Positions 34,395-45,740 are shown, counted from the first letter of the stretch. The stretch is 64,000 nucleotides of DNA from Hyphomicrobiales bacterium (GCA_900470805.1 UCCA01000015.1:124001-188000), one strand, 5' to 3'. The notes: a model not told the origin generated them from the sequence alone. Numbers and translations: made by a program.

Positions 34395-34648
34395 GATATT
34401 GTGATCCGAATTCCGATACTTCGTTGATCGTCTTTTTGCCGTCGAGCTGTCAACAGCCGTTCATCCCAGCGTGATCAAACAGCATAGGAATGCAACAACC
34501 AGACAACCGGAATGGCATTTCGGCCGAAAACCATCGCCAGCGATGCCAAAACGCACGAAAACTGTCGAACACGGTCGCCTTTTAGCGATTTCTTCGCCAA
34601 GTCTTCTGCTAACCTGCTGAAAATGACGCAATTGGGAGAACGTCGGAA

Positions 34649-37600
34649 ATGGCCGCTCGAAACAATCCGAAACGGGAAAAGCAGATCGAAAGCGCAAGCA
34701 AGATCGCGGCCGCGACCGGAGAAAAATATATTGCGCCTGACATCCTTTTCGGACGGGCGAGTGGCGATGATCTCGATTCCTATACGCCCGAGATGTTGGC
34801 ACTGTCCGCCGTCCATTGTGCGAATGAACTCACTGCGTGGAGCGGCAATGCACCGCGAGTAACCGTCGATACGCTGGAGAACGTTGAGCCGAATGGCGTG
34901 GCGGTGTCTGTCCTTTCCGTCACCGACCACAACATGCCGTTTCTCTATGAATCGGTGATGGGCGAGGTGACGAGCAGCTACCGCGATCTCTACATGGCCG
35001 TGCATCCCATTCTAGTCATCGAGGATGGCAAGCAGCCGGAGCTCTACAGCGCGGACAATCCCAGCGAGCCCACCAGTCGCGTCAGCCACATCCAGCTACA
35101 CATAGCGCCGCTGACAACCGCGCAATCGGCCGATCTTGTCGAGCGCATCAAGGTTGTTCTCGAGCAGGTTCGTCTGTCGGTATCCGACTGGAAGCCGATG
35201 CTCGACAAGCTCGGCACCGCCATCAACGAACTGTCGTCGCAAAGCGTCGGGCGCCGAAAGGCCGATCGCGACGAGGCCGTCGCCTTCCTGACATGGCTGC
35301 GCGACGCGAATTTCACGCTTCTCGGGATGCGCGAGTATGTCTACTCCGGCAAGGGAGCCGGCGCCAAGGTCGAGCGTGACAAGGGCACGGGTCTCGGCAT
35401 TCTCTCGAACCCGGAAGTATTGGTGCTGCGCACCGGCCGCGACGCCGTCACCACTACGCCTGAGATCCTGGCGTTTCTCGATGGTCCGGATTTCCTGATC
35501 GTCACCAAGGCCAACGTCAAGTCGGTCGTTCATCGCCGCGCATATATGGACTATATCGGCATCAAGCGCTTTGACGCGGACGGTAACGTCACCGGCGAGC
35601 TGCGGATCGTCGGTCTCTTCACCTCCACCGCCTACACTTCGCTGGCAACCGAGATTCCGCTGCTGCGCTCGAAGATCGAGAAGGTGAAGGAGCATTTCGG
35701 CTTCGACCCGATGAGCCATTCCGGGCGCATGCTCGACAACACGCTGGAATCCTATCCACGCGACGATCTCTTCCAGATCGATACCACCTTGCTCGCAAGC
35801 TTTGCCGAACAGATCAACGATCTGACCGACCGCCCGAGGGTCAGGGTTCTTCCCCGCATCGACCATTTCGACCGCTTCGTCTCGGTGATCGTCTATGTCC
35901 CGCGCGAAGAGTATGATTCCATCGTTCGCGAGAAGATCGGCACATATCTGAAGACCGTCTATGACGGTCGCGTTTCAGCCTATTACCCGGCTTTTCCGGA
36001 AGGCGGCGTCGCCCGTGTGCATTTCATCATCGGCCGGTCCGGCGGCAAGACGCCACGTATCCCGCAAGCCAGGCTCGAGGAAGCGATCCGCGTCATTACC
36101 GCCCGGTGGAACGATCGGTTCGAGATGCTGGCCGGTCCCAAGGCGCCGCGCATTCGCGTCAGCAATGCCTATCAGGATCTGTTCGCGCCGGAGGAAACCT
36201 TCGGCGATCTCCCCGATATCAAGGCCTGCGCCAACGGCGAGCAGATCCGCATCGAATTCTACACGCGCATCAAGGACGATGCGCCGCTGCTTTGCCTGAA
36301 GATCTTCCACGCTTCCGGCCAGCTTGCCCTGTCGCGCCGCGTACCGCTGCTGGAAAACCTCGGATTCAGCGTCATCAGCGAAGGCACGTTCGACATCGAC
36401 GTGACGTTGCCCGATGGCAGCGAGCGGCTCGTGGTGCTGCACGACATGGAATTGCAAGCCCAGGGCAACACGGAGATCAATATCCAGCGCCACGGGGCCG
36501 CGCTTGAGGAAGCCTTCCTCTCTGCCTTTTCGGGTCTCATCGACAACGACAATTTCAACCGGCTCATCGTCTCGGCCGGCTTGTCCGCCCGTGAAACGAG
36601 CGTGCTGCGCGCCTACGCCCGCTATCTGCGCCAGGCCGGCATCGCCTATTCGCAGGACTATATCGCCACCACGCTCGACAAGTATCCGGCAATCTCGTCG
36701 CTGGTGTTCAAACTGTTTCATGACGGCCTTGATCCAAAGATCGCAGAGAAGACACGGGTCAAGAAATCGGTCGACCTTCATGCCAGGATCGAAACCGCGC
36801 TTACCGACGTCCCGAGCCTTGATGACGACCGCATCCTGCGCCGCTACGTCAATGTCGTCGATGCCACGCTGCGGACCAATTATTTCCAGCGCAATCCGGA
36901 TGGCTCGCAGAAGGCTATGCTTGCCTTCAAGCTCGATCCGCACCTGGTCGACGGGCTGCCTGAACCGCGCCCATTCCGCGAAATGTTCGTCTACGGCGTC
37001 GAGGTCGAAGGAGTGCACCTACGCTTCGGCAAGGTGGCGCGTGGCGGGCTTCGCTGGTCTGATCGCGCCGAGGACTACCGCACCGAGGTGCTGGGGCTGG
37101 TGAAGGCGCAGCAGGTCAAGAACGCCGTCATCGTGCCGGTCGGTGCCAAGGGCGGTTTCTACCCGAAGAAACTGCCTGTCGGCGGCAATCGCGACGAAAT
37201 CTTCAACGCCGGCCGCGAAGCCTACAAAACCTACATCCGCACGCTGCTGTCGATCACCGACAATATCGCAGGCCCCGACATTATCCCGCCGGCCGACACC
37301 GTCCGTCTTGACGGCGACGATCCTTACTTCGTCGTCGCCGCGGACAAGGGCACAGCCACCTTCTCCGATACGGCCAATGCGCTTGCCCAGGAAGCCGGCT
37401 TCTGGCTCGACGACGCGTTCGCATCGGGTGGCTCGGCCGGATACGACCACAAGAAAATGGGCATCACTGCCCGCGGCGCCTGGGAGACGGTCAAGCGCCA
37501 CTTCCGCGAGATGGACATCGATATCCAGACGACGCCGTTTACAGTCGCCGGCGTCGGCGACATGTCCGGCGATGTCTTTGGCAACGGCATGCTGTTGTCA

Positions 37601-39424
37601 CCGAAGATCCGGCTTCTGGCCGCCTTCGACCACCGTGACATCTTCATCGATCCGGATCCCGACATGGCAAAGACGCTTGCCGAGCGGCAGCGCCTGTTCA
37701 ATCTGCCGCGTTCGAGCTGGCAGGATTTCGACAAGAGCCTGCTCTCCAAAGGCGGCATGATCATTTCGCGATCCGCCAAATCCGTCACATTGACGGCAGC
37801 GGCTGCCGCCGCGATCGGTATCGACAAGACAGTCGCCACGCCTTTCGAAGTCATCACGGCAATCCTGAAAAGCCCGGTCGATCTCCTCTGGTTCGGGGGC
37901 ATTGGCACCTACGTGAAGGCGGCGTCGGAGACCGACGCCGATGTTGGCGACCGTGCCAACGACCCCATCCGCATCAGTGCCAATGACGTGCGCGCCAAGG
38001 TGATCGGGGAGGGCGCGAACCTCGGCGTCACCCAACGCGGCCGCATCGCCTATGGCCTGAATGGCGGACGCTGCAATTCCGACGCTATCGACAACTCCGC
38101 CGGCGTCAACACATCGGACGTCGAGGTGAACATCAAGATCGCGCTCGCGGCTGCCATGCATGACGGCCGCCTGACCCGGCCGAAGCGCGACCAGTTGCTG
38201 TCGTCGATGACGGACGAGGTCTCGACGCTTGTTCTGCGCAACAACTACCTGCAGTCGCTGGCGATCTCGCTGACCGAACGCAAGGGAACCGGCAACGGCC
38301 TTGAGCTCACGCGTTTCATGGGTGTACTGGAGACGGCAAAGCAGCTTAACCGCAAGGTCGAGACGCTGCCCGACGACACGACGATGGCCGAGCGCTATGC
38401 GGCAAACCGGCCGCTGACCAGGCCGGAAATTGGCGTCCTGCTTTCCTATGCCAAGATTGTCCTCTTTGATGCGCTGGCGGCAAGCGACCTGCCGGACGAT
38501 CCTTATTTTACAACGACACTCGCACAATATTTCCCGGCCAAGATGCGCAAGTCGAATGCAGCCGATATCACCGGCCACCGGCTGAAACGCGAGATCGTGG
38601 CAACCGTACTTGCCAACGAAGCCATCAACCGCGGCGGTCCGGCCTTTGCGGTCAGCATGATGGACGCGACAGCTGCATCTGCACCGGAAGTCGTTCGAGC
38701 AGCTGTGATCGCGCGCGACAGTTTCGATCTTGCACGCCTCTGGGGCGAAACCGACGCGCTGGACGGCAAGATCTCCGGCCAGATGCAGAACCGGCTCTAC
38801 GAAGAGATCAGCCATATCTTCACGGTCCTGACGCGGTTGCTGCTGAAGATGCAGATGGCCAAGGCCGGTATTGCCGAAACCATCGATCGTCTGAGAACAG
38901 CATTCAAGAAGCTTCAGCCGATCTTCGCCGGCCAGATCGTGCCCGAGCTTGAAGCACGCAAGGCCGAATACCAGAATGCCGGTGTGCCGGAAGCGCTTGC
39001 TGGCGAGATTGCCCGTCTGCTCGGATTTGCACTTGTGCCTGAGATCGTGCAGATCGCCGAGCGCACGGGCGAGCCTCTGGTCAGAGCAGCCGAAAGCTAT
39101 TTTGCCGTCAGCCAGACATTCCGTGTCGGCCGGCTGCTCGTCGCCGGCGGCCGCATCGTCACCTCGGATCACTACGAGAACCTGGCGCTGGCACGCAGCC
39201 TCGACCAGATCGCTGGCGCGCGGCGCGATATCGTCATTTCCGCGCTCGCCAACCACGGCAAGGAAAAGCTGCCGGTGCAGGCCTGGCATGCCAGCGACCG
39301 CATCAGGATCAACCGCATTGCCGAGGAACTTGCAGGTCTCAGCGATGGTGGCGATCCAAATCTGGCCAGGATTACCGTCGCAGCCGGCCTGCTGACCGAT
39401 CTTGCCAGAGATGGGGCGAGGTGA
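34649..39424 (+). CDS. NAD-specific glutamate dehydrogenase, large (180 kDa) class
   Basis: 1,591 residues, the usual size of this class. A long N-terminal regulatory region contains ACT-like segments (about residues 30-450). The catalytic centre is seen in RGGLRWSDRAEDYRTEVLGL and VPVGAKGGFYPKK near 828-840, including the catalytic Lys, followed by the NAD-binding domain and DLLWFGGIGTYVK. It deaminates glutamate to 2-oxoglutarate and ammonia, a catabolic role in rhizobia. ATG is preceded by GGAG at ten bases. A weak spacing to the next gene (about 30 bases) suggests possible cotranscription with the MFS gene. Confidence 0.97.
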   Translation: MAARNNPKREKQIESASKIAAATGEKYIAPDILFGRASGDDLDSYTPEMLALSAVHCANELTAWSGNAPRVTVDTLENVEPNGVAVSVLSVTDHNMPFLYESVMGEVTSSYRDLYMAVHPILVIEDGKQPELYSADNPSEPTSRVSHIQLHIAPLTTAQSADLVERIKVVLEQVRLSVSDWKPMLDKLGTAINELSSQSVGRRKADRDEAVAFLTWLRDANFTLLGMREYVYSGKGAGAKVERDKGTGLGILSNPEVLVLRTGRDAVTTTPEILAFLDGPDFLIVTKANVKSVVHRRAYMDYIGIKRFDADGNVTGELRIVGLFTSTAYTSLATEIPLLRSKIEKVKEHFGFDPMSHSGRMLDNTLESYPRDDLFQIDTTLLASFAEQINDLTDRPRVRVLPRIDHFDRFVSVIVYVPREEYDSIVREKIGTYLKTVYDGRVSAYYPAFPEGGVARVHFIIGRSGGKTPRIPQARLEEAIRVITARWNDRFEMLAGPKAPRIRVSNAYQDLFAPEETFGDLPDIKACANGEQIRIEFYTRIKDDAPLLCLKIFHASGQLALSRRVPLLENLGFSVISEGTFDIDVTLPDGSERLVVLHDMELQAQGNTEINIQRHGAALEEAFLSAFSGLIDNDNFNRLIVSAGLSARETSVLRAYARYLRQAGIAYSQDYIATTLDKYPAISSLVFKLFHDGLDPKIAEKTRVKKSVDLHARIETALTDVPSLDDDRILRRYVNVVDATLRTNYFQRNPDGSQKAMLAFKLDPHLVDGLPEPRPFREMFVYGVEVEGVHLRFGKVARGGLRWSDRAEDYRTEVLGLVKAQQVKNAVIVPVGAKGGFYPKKLPVGGNRDEIFNAGREAYKTYIRTLLSITDNIAGPDIIPPADTVRLDGDDPYFVVAADKGTATFSDTANALAQEAGFWLDDAFASGGSAGYDHKKMGITARGAWETVKRHFREMDIDIQTTPFTVAGVGDMSGDVFGNGMLLSPKIRLLAAFDHRDIFIDPDPDMAKTLAERQRLFNLPRSSWQDFDKSLLSKGGMIISRSAKSVTLTAAAAAAIGIDKTVATPFEVITAILKSPVDLLWFGGIGTYVKAASETDADVGDRANDPIRISANDVRAKVIGEGANLGVTQRGRIAYGLNGGRCNSDAIDNSAGVNTSDVEVNIKIALAAAMHDGRLTRPKRDQLLSSMTDEVSTLVLRNNYLQSLAISLTERKGTGNGLELTRFMGVLETAKQLNRKVETLPDDTTMAERYAANRPLTRPEIGVLLSYAKIVLFDALAASDLPDDPYFTTTLAQYFPAKMRKSNAADITGHRLKREIVATVLANEAINRGGPAFAVSMMDATAASAPEVVRAAVIARDSFDLARLWGETDALDGKISGQMQNRLYEEISHIFTVLTRLLLKMQMAKAGIAETIDRLRTAFKKLQPIFAGQIVPELEARKAEYQNAGVPEALAGEIARLLGFALVPEIVQIAERTGEPLVRAAESYFAVSQTFRVGRLLVAGGRIVTSDHYENLALARSLDQIAGARRDIVISALANHGKEKLPVQAWHASDRIRINRIAEELAGLSDGGDPNLARITVAAGLLTDLARDGAR

Positions 39425-39455
39425 GACAGTCCGCTCCCAAATCAGGAGTTGGTCT

Positions 39456-40841
39456 GTGAATCGCATTGACTGGACCGGAACGCAGCCCGCACGCGCGTCA
39501 CGCAAGGGCATCTGGGGCTGGATGTTCTTCGACTGGGCGGCACAGCCATTCTTCACGGTTGTGACGACCTTCATTTTCGGCCCCTACTTCGTGGCACGCC
39601 TGACAGCCGACCCGGTCTCGGCGCAGACGCTCTGGAGCAACATGGCGACGATCTCCTCGGTGATCATCGCCATTCTCTCCCCCGTCCTTGGGTCGATCGC
39701 CGACCAATCGGGTGCGCGCAAGCCTTGGATCGGCTTTTTCGCCGTCATCAAGATCGCAAGCCTCTGCGCCTTGTGGTTCGCGGCACCGGGTTCACCCGTC
39801 ATCTATCCGGTCATTTTCATGATCCTGGCGTCGATCGCCGCCGAATTCTCGATCGTCTTCAATGATTCGATGATGCCACGGCTGGTCGGCCGCAGTGAGG
39901 TCGGCAAGCTCTCCAACACCGCCTGGGGGCTCGGCTACCTCGGTGGAATGATCGTACTGATCGCCGTCGTCGCTCTGCTCGCCGGCAGCCCCGAGACTGG
40001 CAAGACAGTCCTTGGCCTCGACCCGCTGTTCGGCCTCAATCCGCATACCGGCGAAGACGCCCGCGTCACCGGCCCGATCTCCGCCATCTGGTATCTGATC
40101 TTCATCGTGCCGATGTTTCTCTTCACACCCGATGCCAAGCGCGGCCTGCCGTTCGCCACGGCGGTTCGCTCAGGGCTTGCCGAGGTCAGGCATACGCTTG
40201 GCGAGTTGAAGGGTCGCCGCCCGCTACTGCGCTTCCTGATCGCCCGCATGGTCTACCAGGACGGGGTCAACGGCCTGTTGATCCTCGGCGGGGCCTTCGC
40301 GGCCGGCATGTTCGGCTGGGCCACGATCGAGATCGGCATCTACGGTATCATTCTCAACGTTGTCGCCATCTTCGGCTGCATCATAGCCGGGCGTGTCGAT
40401 GCACGCATCGGATCGAAGGTCACCATCCTCATCAGCCTGACGCTGCTGCTGCTTGCGACCGCCGGGATCGTTTCAACGGGGCCGGGATACACGCTCATGG
40501 GTCTGCTGCCTCTCTCGACCGCCGATTCAGGCGGCCTTTTCGGCACCGCGGCGGAGAAGGCCTATATCGGCTATGGCCTGCTGATCGGCCTCGCCTTCGG
40601 ACCCGTTCAGGCCTCGTCCCGATCCTATCTGGCGCGGAGCGTCAGCCTCGACGAGGCCGGTCGCTATTTTGGCATCTACGCGCTGTCAGGCCGCGCCACG
40701 AGCTTCATGGCAACCATGCTGTTCTCGCTGATGACCTACGCCACGGGCTCTGCACGGCTTGGCATGGCGACGCTCGTGCTGTTTCTGGCAGGCGGGCTTA
40801 TCCTGTTGATTCGGACGCCCTATCCGGCGGACAGGGCGTAG
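39456..40841 (+). CDS. MFS transporter of the UMF1/Atg22-like group
   Basis: 461 residues from GTG 39456, with AGGAG seven bases upstream; the frame is open from 39402 but the leader is a shadow. About twelve membrane helices are visible. IWGWMFFDWAAQPFFTVVTTFIFGPYF is the UMF1-type first helix, and the helix 2-3 loop reads SIADQSGARKPWIG. Homologues include vacuolar Atg22 amino-acid exporters; the bacterial substrate is not known. The gene lies directly behind NAD-glutamate dehydrogenase, so amino-acid movement is a reasonable guess. It is convergent with purH, 18 bases away. Confidence 0.88.
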   Translation: MNRIDWTGTQPARASRKGIWGWMFFDWAAQPFFTVVTTFIFGPYFVARLTADPVSAQTLWSNMATISSVIIAILSPVLGSIADQSGARKPWIGFFAVIKIASLCALWFAAPGSPVIYPVIFMILASIAAEFSIVFNDSMMPRLVGRSEVGKLSNTAWGLGYLGGMIVLIAVVALLAGSPETGKTVLGLDPLFGLNPHTGEDARVTGPISAIWYLIFIVPMFLFTPDAKRGLPFATAVRSGLAEVRHTLGELKGRRPLLRFLIARMVYQDGVNGLLILGGAFAAGMFGWATIEIGIYGIILNVVAIFGCIIAGRVDARIGSKVTILISLTLLLLATAGIVSTGPGYTLMGLLPLSTADSGGLFGTAAEKAYIGYGLLIGLAFGPVQASSRSYLARSVSLDEAGRYFGIYALSGRATSFMATMLFSLMTYATGSARLGMATLVLFLAGGLILLIRTPYPADRA

Positions 40842-40859
40842 CCGGGTTTTTCTTCATCA

Positions 40860-42476
40860 TCAGTGACGGAAGTGACGCATGCCGGTAAAGACCATGGCGA
40901 TGCCGTGCTCATTGGCGGCATCGATGACCTCTTGGTCGCGCATCGAACCGCCCGGCTGGATCACCGAGGTTGCCCCAGCCGCAATCATCGACAGCAGGCC
41001 ATCGGCAAACGGCAGGAAGGCTTCCGAAGCAACTGCCGAACCATGCGTCATCGGAACGGCGAGACCAAGCGCCTTCGCCGCTTCCTCGGCCTTCAGACCG
41101 GCGATGCGCGCGGAATCGACGCGGCTCATCTGGCCGGCGCCGATACCTGCCGTCTGGCCGTCCTTGGCGTAAACGACCGCATTCGACTTGACGTGCTTGG
41201 CAACCTTGAAGGCAAACTTCATGTCTTCGAGTTCCTGGGCGGTCGGCGCACGCTTGGTGACGATCTTCAGTTCCAGATCCTCGACCATGCCGTTGTCGCG
41301 GCTCTGCACCAGCAGGCCACCGGACACCGTCTTGGCCGTCAGACCGACAGACCGCGGATCTGGCAGGCCGCCGGCTGCGAGCAGACGCAGATTGGCCTTG
41401 CGGGCGACGATCGCCTTGGCTTCATCCGTCACGCCGGGCGCGATAATGACTTCGGTGAACAGCTTGATGATCTCTTCCGCCGTCTCGGCATCAAGGATCT
41501 GGTTGAGCGCGATGATGCCGCCGAATGCCGAGGTGCTGTCGCAGGCGAGCGCCCGTCTGTAGGCCTCGACGAGACTGGAACCGGTCGCGACGCCGCAGGG
41601 ATTGGCATGCTTGATGATGGCGCAGGCCGGCGACTTTTCCGGCAGGAATTCGGCCACCAGTTCATAGGCAGCGTCGGTATCGTTGATATTGTTATAGGAG
41701 AGCTGCTTGCCCTGCAGGAGAGCTGCCGTCGAGACGCCGGGGCGCTGTTCGCCGGTCACATAGAATGCGGCCTTCTGGTGCGGGTTTTCGCCGTAGCGCA
41801 TCTCTTCCTTCAGAACACCGCCGATAACGCGGTGGCGCGGCGTATCGATCGAAAGTGCGTCCGCGAACCAGTTGGAGATCATCGCATCGTAGGCCGCGGT
41901 GCGTGCATATGCCTTGGCCGCAAGGCGCTGACGGAAAGCATAGCTTGTCTGGCCGGCGTCGGACGACAGCTGCTCCAGAAGCTCAGGATAATCCGCAGGA
42001 TCGGTGAGGATCGCGACATAGGCATGGTTCTTTGCAGACGCGCGGATCATCGCCGGACCGCCGATGTCGATGTTCTCGACCGTGGTCGGATAGTCACCGC
42101 CGGCGGCGCGCACGTCTTCGAATGGATAGAGGTTGATGACGGCAAGATCGATACCGTCGATCCCATGCGCCTTCATCGCTTCCTGGTGTTCGGCATCGTC
42201 ACGGATGGCAAGAAGGCCGCCATGCACCTTCGGATGCAACGTCTTCACCCGGCCATCCATGATCTCGGGAAAGCCGGTGACGTCGGAAACGTCGGTGACA
42301 GCGAGGCCCGCGGCAGCGATCGCCTTGTGCGTGCCGCCCGTAGACAGCAGCCGCACGCCGCGTTCAGCAAGGGCACGCGCCAACTCGACGATACCTGCCT
42401 TGTCGGACACCGACAGCAGGGCAGTCTTGACGGCAACCTTGTCGGGGGCGGGGATTTTCTTGGAAACGACGGCCAT
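40860..42476 (-). CDS. purH: Bifunctional AICAR transformylase / IMP cyclohydrolase
   Basis: 538 residues. The N-terminal MGS-like domain ([18 protein letters not shown], then STGGTHKAI and [20 protein letters not shown]) is the IMP cyclohydrolase. The C-terminal half is the AICAR formyltransferase, with the KHANPCG motif near residue 288 supplying the catalytic Lys-His. It carries out the last two steps of IMP synthesis in the cytoplasm. Length is typical and no defects are seen. It follows a heparinase-like gene and rsmB on the same strand. Confidence 0.98.
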   Translation of the reverse strand: MAVVSKKIPAPDKVAVKTALLSVSDKAGIVELARALAERGVRLLSTGGTHKAIAAAGLAVTDVSDVTGFPEIMDGRVKTLHPKVHGGLLAIRDDAEHQEAMKAHGIDGIDLAVINLYPFEDVRAAGGDYPTTVENIDIGGPAMIRASAKNHAYVAILTDPADYPELLEQLSSDAGQTSYAFRQRLAAKAYARTAAYDAMISNWFADALSIDTPRHRVIGGVLKEEMRYGENPHQKAAFYVTGEQRPGVSTAALLQGKQLSYNNINDTDAAYELVAEFLPEKSPACAIIKHANPCGVATGSSLVEAYRRALACDSTSAFGGIIALNQILDAETAEEIIKLFTEVIIAPGVTDEAKAIVARKANLRLLAAGGLPDPRSVGLTAKTVSGGLLVQSRDNGMVEDLELKIVTKRAPTAQELEDMKFAFKVAKHVKSNAVVYAKDGQTAGIGAGQMSRVDSARIAGLKAEEAAKALGLAVPMTHGSAVASEAFLPFADGLLSMIAAGATSVIQPGGSMRDQEVIDAANEHGIAMVFTGMRHFRH

Positions 42477-42571
42477 GGGGCTTCTCCGTTCGATGTTCGG
42501 GAAACACCCGGCAAGGGGTGCACGGAATATGGCGCCGCGTTAGCACAGCTTTGCGCCCGCGCAAACAGCCC

Positions 42572-44242
42572 CTAGCTTCTGCGAGACAAAAACCAGCGGA
42601 TTTCCGGCTTTTCCGGATAGGAGAAGGTGATTTCCATCTGGTCGGACGTGCAGATGCCGGAGGCATCCGCGAAGAACACATCCTCTGAAATCTGCACGGT
42701 ATTGCCCGGTGAGGAAAACAGCCAGCTCTCGCCATCCGGTGCCGTCATCAGCACCGACTCTCGGTCCATCTGCTTGAGGTTGATGGAAGGATGAGCGTGG
42801 AAGCGCGCGGTCGCCCGTAACACGCCTTCACCGCGCCGATCCTCCGAAACCACAAGCCGATCCAGCCCGGTCATGATCGACCCTGTAGCGTTCAACGTCA
42901 ATTCGCGCTCATGCAGGGCGCCGAAAGTTTTGAGATAGCCATCGTGGCTGGCCTTGACGACATCGCGGCCGTCATCCGCCGCTGCGCGTTCGACCTGCAC
43001 CGTCTTCACCGGATCGGTAATCACATGCGACACGAAGTCAGATGCTGCGAAGCGGCTGGAGGACGTGTCGTTCAGCGTCACGGTCGTGTGGGCCGCTGTG
43101 GTCCGGGCAATCTGTACATAGCGGTTTCCGGCAAATTTCGGCGATCCGGAATTGACGATGAAACGATGCTTGCCCGACGACATTTCGAACGACAGGCATC
43201 CGGCATGAGCTGTCCGCGACAAGCCACCGGAGGGTGGCAGTCCGGTATCGGCAATCACCACGGTGCGACCAGCCGCAAGCCTCTGATACCGCGAATGGGG
43301 CATCGCCTTGAAGGGTTCGCCAGCCGTCTCGTCGTAGCGCAGCAGCGAGACAAGCTCGTTTGCAGAAGTCGATGTCGCACCGTTGAAGAGAGCCAGATCA
43401 CCATCCTGATGCCGGAAGAAGCGCAACGCTGGATACATGCGATCGACGCCCGAAATCAGCTTCTGCGGCAGATCGTGGCCGAGATTGATGTAGGTCTGCC
43501 GTAGCGGCAGCAGGTCGAGCAACAGTTCGAGGCCAACGCGCGGGTTGCGCGAGATATGCCCACCGTCCGGTAGAATCTGGCTATCGAACTCGTTGTCGAG
43601 CGCCTCCGACGATTTGCGGATCACACCGGCGCGCGCCGGCATTGCGATCGACGCCATGGCAAGAGCCAGCCGAACGCGAAACCGCACTTCGCCCGGCGGC
43701 GCGTAGTTGGCCATCCGCCGCAGGAACCGCACCTGAAAGGCAAGCGAACGAATGAAGCGGCGGTAGAAACCACGATCCGCGTTCTGCAGCGCCACCGGCG
43801 AATGCGACAGCCACGCAATCACGCGCGTCGCCGTGACGTCGATTTCCCAGGCAATGCCTTCCAGGCGGCTACCGTGGATCGAAAGCCAACTGTTGACGAT
43901 GGCGCGGGCGACATTCGAATGAAGATCGTTCTTCTTCGAGCGCATATGGCGCAACCAGCCGAAACCATGGAGCCGCATTGCGAACGACCGGGATGGCAGG
44001 CTGAAAGTGAAGGGCGACTTGCCGTTCGTCTCGAGCATCCGACCGGCCAGTGGAAAACGACCGTTGATGATCTCTTCCGCCACATGCGAATCGACTGGCC
44101 GGAGATCCGTCGGCGCCACGATCAACCGCTCCGGGACATAGACCGTATGCCGGAACATCCGCAGTCGCACGTGTGCGACGCGGCAACGTGCCCGCCGCCA
44201 AGCCTCCCTGAGGTAAAGACCTGAAAACCGTCCGGACTGCAT
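42572..44242 (-). CDS. Heparinase II/III family protein
   Basis: 556 residues. The N-terminal half is an alpha/alpha-barrel-like helical region (NSWLSIHGSRLEGIAWEIDV, LRRMANYAPPGEVRFR), and the C-terminal half matches the heparinase II/III beta domain (GCLSFEMSSGKHRFIVNSG, ARTTAAHTTVTLNDTSSS, with Asn and His residues typical of the lyase fold). No signal peptide is visible, which is unusual for a polysaccharide lyase and suggests an internal role, perhaps on envelope-related glycans. It is conserved between rsmB and purH in rhizobia as far as I recall. No strong ribosome-binding site precedes ATG 44242. Activity unproven. Confidence 0.85.
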   Translation of the reverse strand: MQSGRFSGLYLREAWRRARCRVAHVRLRMFRHTVYVPERLIVAPTDLRPVDSHVAEEIINGRFPLAGRMLETNGKSPFTFSLPSRSFAMRLHGFGWLRHMRSKKNDLHSNVARAIVNSWLSIHGSRLEGIAWEIDVTATRVIAWLSHSPVALQNADRGFYRRFIRSLAFQVRFLRRMANYAPPGEVRFRVRLALAMASIAMPARAGVIRKSSEALDNEFDSQILPDGGHISRNPRVGLELLLDLLPLRQTYINLGHDLPQKLISGVDRMYPALRFFRHQDGDLALFNGATSTSANELVSLLRYDETAGEPFKAMPHSRYQRLAAGRTVVIADTGLPPSGGLSRTAHAGCLSFEMSSGKHRFIVNSGSPKFAGNRYVQIARTTAAHTTVTLNDTSSSRFAASDFVSHVITDPVKTVQVERAAADDGRDVVKASHDGYLKTFGALHERELTLNATGSIMTGLDRLVVSEDRRGEGVLRATARFHAHPSINLKQMDRESVLMTAPDGESWLFSSPGNTVQISEDVFFADASGICTSDQMEITFSYPEKPEIRWFLSRRS

Positions 44243-44351
44243 TGCTATTGTCTATTGACCCATCTGCTGAGGATTGGATGCACAAGTCCGGAAACGGCAC
44301 CGGCCGTCGATGATTCTGCGCGATTGCTTAACTATGCCAGTTGCCTGCCGA

Positions 44352-45740
44352 TCAGGCAACACGGCGCAGCAGGGCGGCGTAGAAACCGTCAAGCCCGGGC
44401 GCAAATCCGTCGGGAAGCACCACCATGTCAGGCGTCGTGCGGAACTCGCCGAGCGGACTGATCGCCTTCTCAAGCCCCGGCCAGCGTGCGGAATCGATTG
44501 CCACGCGTTCAAAGCCCCGCGTGTCCGACAGGACCTGCGCCACAACGGCTTCGCCCTCGCTCGGATCGAGCGAGCAGTTCGAGAACACGATCGTCCCGCC
44601 CGGCTTCAACAGCCTCAGCGCATAGCGCAATAAGCGCTCCTGCAAGGCGGCCAGCTTTGCGATGTCCTCCGGACCCTTCGTCCACAACACATCGGGATGC
44701 CGGCGCGTGGTGCCCGTTGACGAGCAAGGCACATCGAGAAGGATCGCGTCGAAGAGCTCATCGGGCGCATATTTGGTCAGATCTTCTGCTACCGTCTCCG
44801 CCGTCAGACCCAACCGATCGAGATTGGAACGCAATCGCTTGATGCGGTTTTCCGACTGCTCGACGGCGATAACGTTGCCGCCTGCCAGAATGAGCTGGGC
44901 GGTCTTTCCGCCGGGCGCAGCACAGAGGTCAGCGACGCGCTTGCCTGTGAGGTCGCCGAACAGCTGCGCCGGGATGCTGGCAGCCGCGTCCTGCACCCAC
45001 CATGCGCCATCCTCGAACCCCTCAAGCGCTGGAATGCCACCCTCGAATGCGGCGAGGCGGATACCGCCGGTCGGCAGAACGATGCCGTTGAGCTTCGCCG
45101 CCCAACCCTGGGCATCCGATTTGACGCTGAGGTCGATGGCTGCCGGCAAAAGCTGCGAATCCGAGATTGCCTGCGCGGCCTCGCGGCCATAGGCCTTCTC
45201 GAGTCGCTGGAGAAACCAAGCGGGCATCGCCGGAATGCTCTCGATCTGTTGCAATATCTCTTCCTTTTCGCGGCCAAGGCGACGCAGGACCGCATTGACG
45301 ACCTTGGCGAACCTGCGGCTCCTCGGATCCTGGTTCGCCTGTTCGACGGCAATATCGACCGCGGCATGATCGGGAACATCGAGATAGAGAATCTGCGCAA
45401 CAGCGATCGACAGCACATGCTGCAGAGATCGCGCGCCCTCCGGCAGCGGTGAATCCAGCAAAGAACTGATGGCCGCTTCGATGCGCGGCAGGTGTCGCAG
45501 CGTGGTATTCAGGATGGCGCGCACCAGCCCGCGATCGTCATCCTGCAGCGCCTTGTAAGCCGGATTGCCGTGCTCGTGGTCGAGCGCGCCATCAAGGGGC
45601 AATTTGCGGTCGATGACGGCAGCGAGAATCTTGGCCGCCGCCGCGCGCGCCTGCAATCCGGGTTTGACCGGACCGGACGCCGCCGATGAGGCGGTTGGTC
45701 TCTGCTTATGAAATGGCTTTTTCTTGCCGTCTGAACTCAA
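44352..45740 (-). CDS. rsmB: 16S rRNA m5C967 methyltransferase RsmB (Sun/Fmu)
   Basis: 462 residues. An N-terminal NusB-like RNA-binding domain (about 28-150) precedes the Rossmann methyltransferase: SAM motif [14 protein letters not shown] near 265, the first active-site cysteine in [16 protein letters not shown] near 337, and the second in [11 protein letters not shown] (usually TCS). It methylates C967 of 16S rRNA. Its ATG overlaps the htpX stop (ATGA at 45737-45740), so the two are coupled. The extended basic N-terminus is typical of alphaproteobacteria. Confidence 0.95.
   Translation of the reverse strand: MSSDGKKKPFHKQRPTASSAASGPVKPGLQARAAAAKILAAVIDRKLPLDGALDHEHGNPAYKALQDDDRGLVRAILNTTLRHLPRIEAAISSLLDSPLPEGARSLQHVLSIAVAQILYLDVPDHAAVDIAVEQANQDPRSRRFAKVVNAVLRRLGREKEEILQQIESIPAMPAWFLQRLEKAYGREAAQAISDSQLLPAAIDLSVKSDAQGWAAKLNGIVLPTGGIRLAAFEGGIPALEGFEDGAWWVQDAAASIPAQLFGDLTGKRVADLCAAPGGKTAQLILAGGNVIAVEQSENRIKRLRSNLDRLGLTAETVAEDLTKYAPDELFDAILLDVPCSSTGTTRRHPDVLWTKGPEDIAKLAALQERLLRYALRLLKPGGTIVFSNCSLDPSEGEAVVAQVLSDTRGFERVAIDSARWPGLEKAISPLGEFRTTPDMVVLPDGFAPGLDGFYAALLRRVA

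Noticed and set aside
34395..34648. TTGACA on the minus strand as the pdxY promoter
   Set aside because: The -35 is perfect but no acceptable -10 lies at 16-18 bases, so no promoter is called.
37598..39574. A 658-codon minus-strand frame opposite the glutamate dehydrogenase gene
   Set aside because: Antisense shadow with low-complexity composition and no domain.
40863..42575. A 570-codon plus-strand frame opposite purH
   Set aside because: Antisense shadow; purH motifs on the minus strand are complete.
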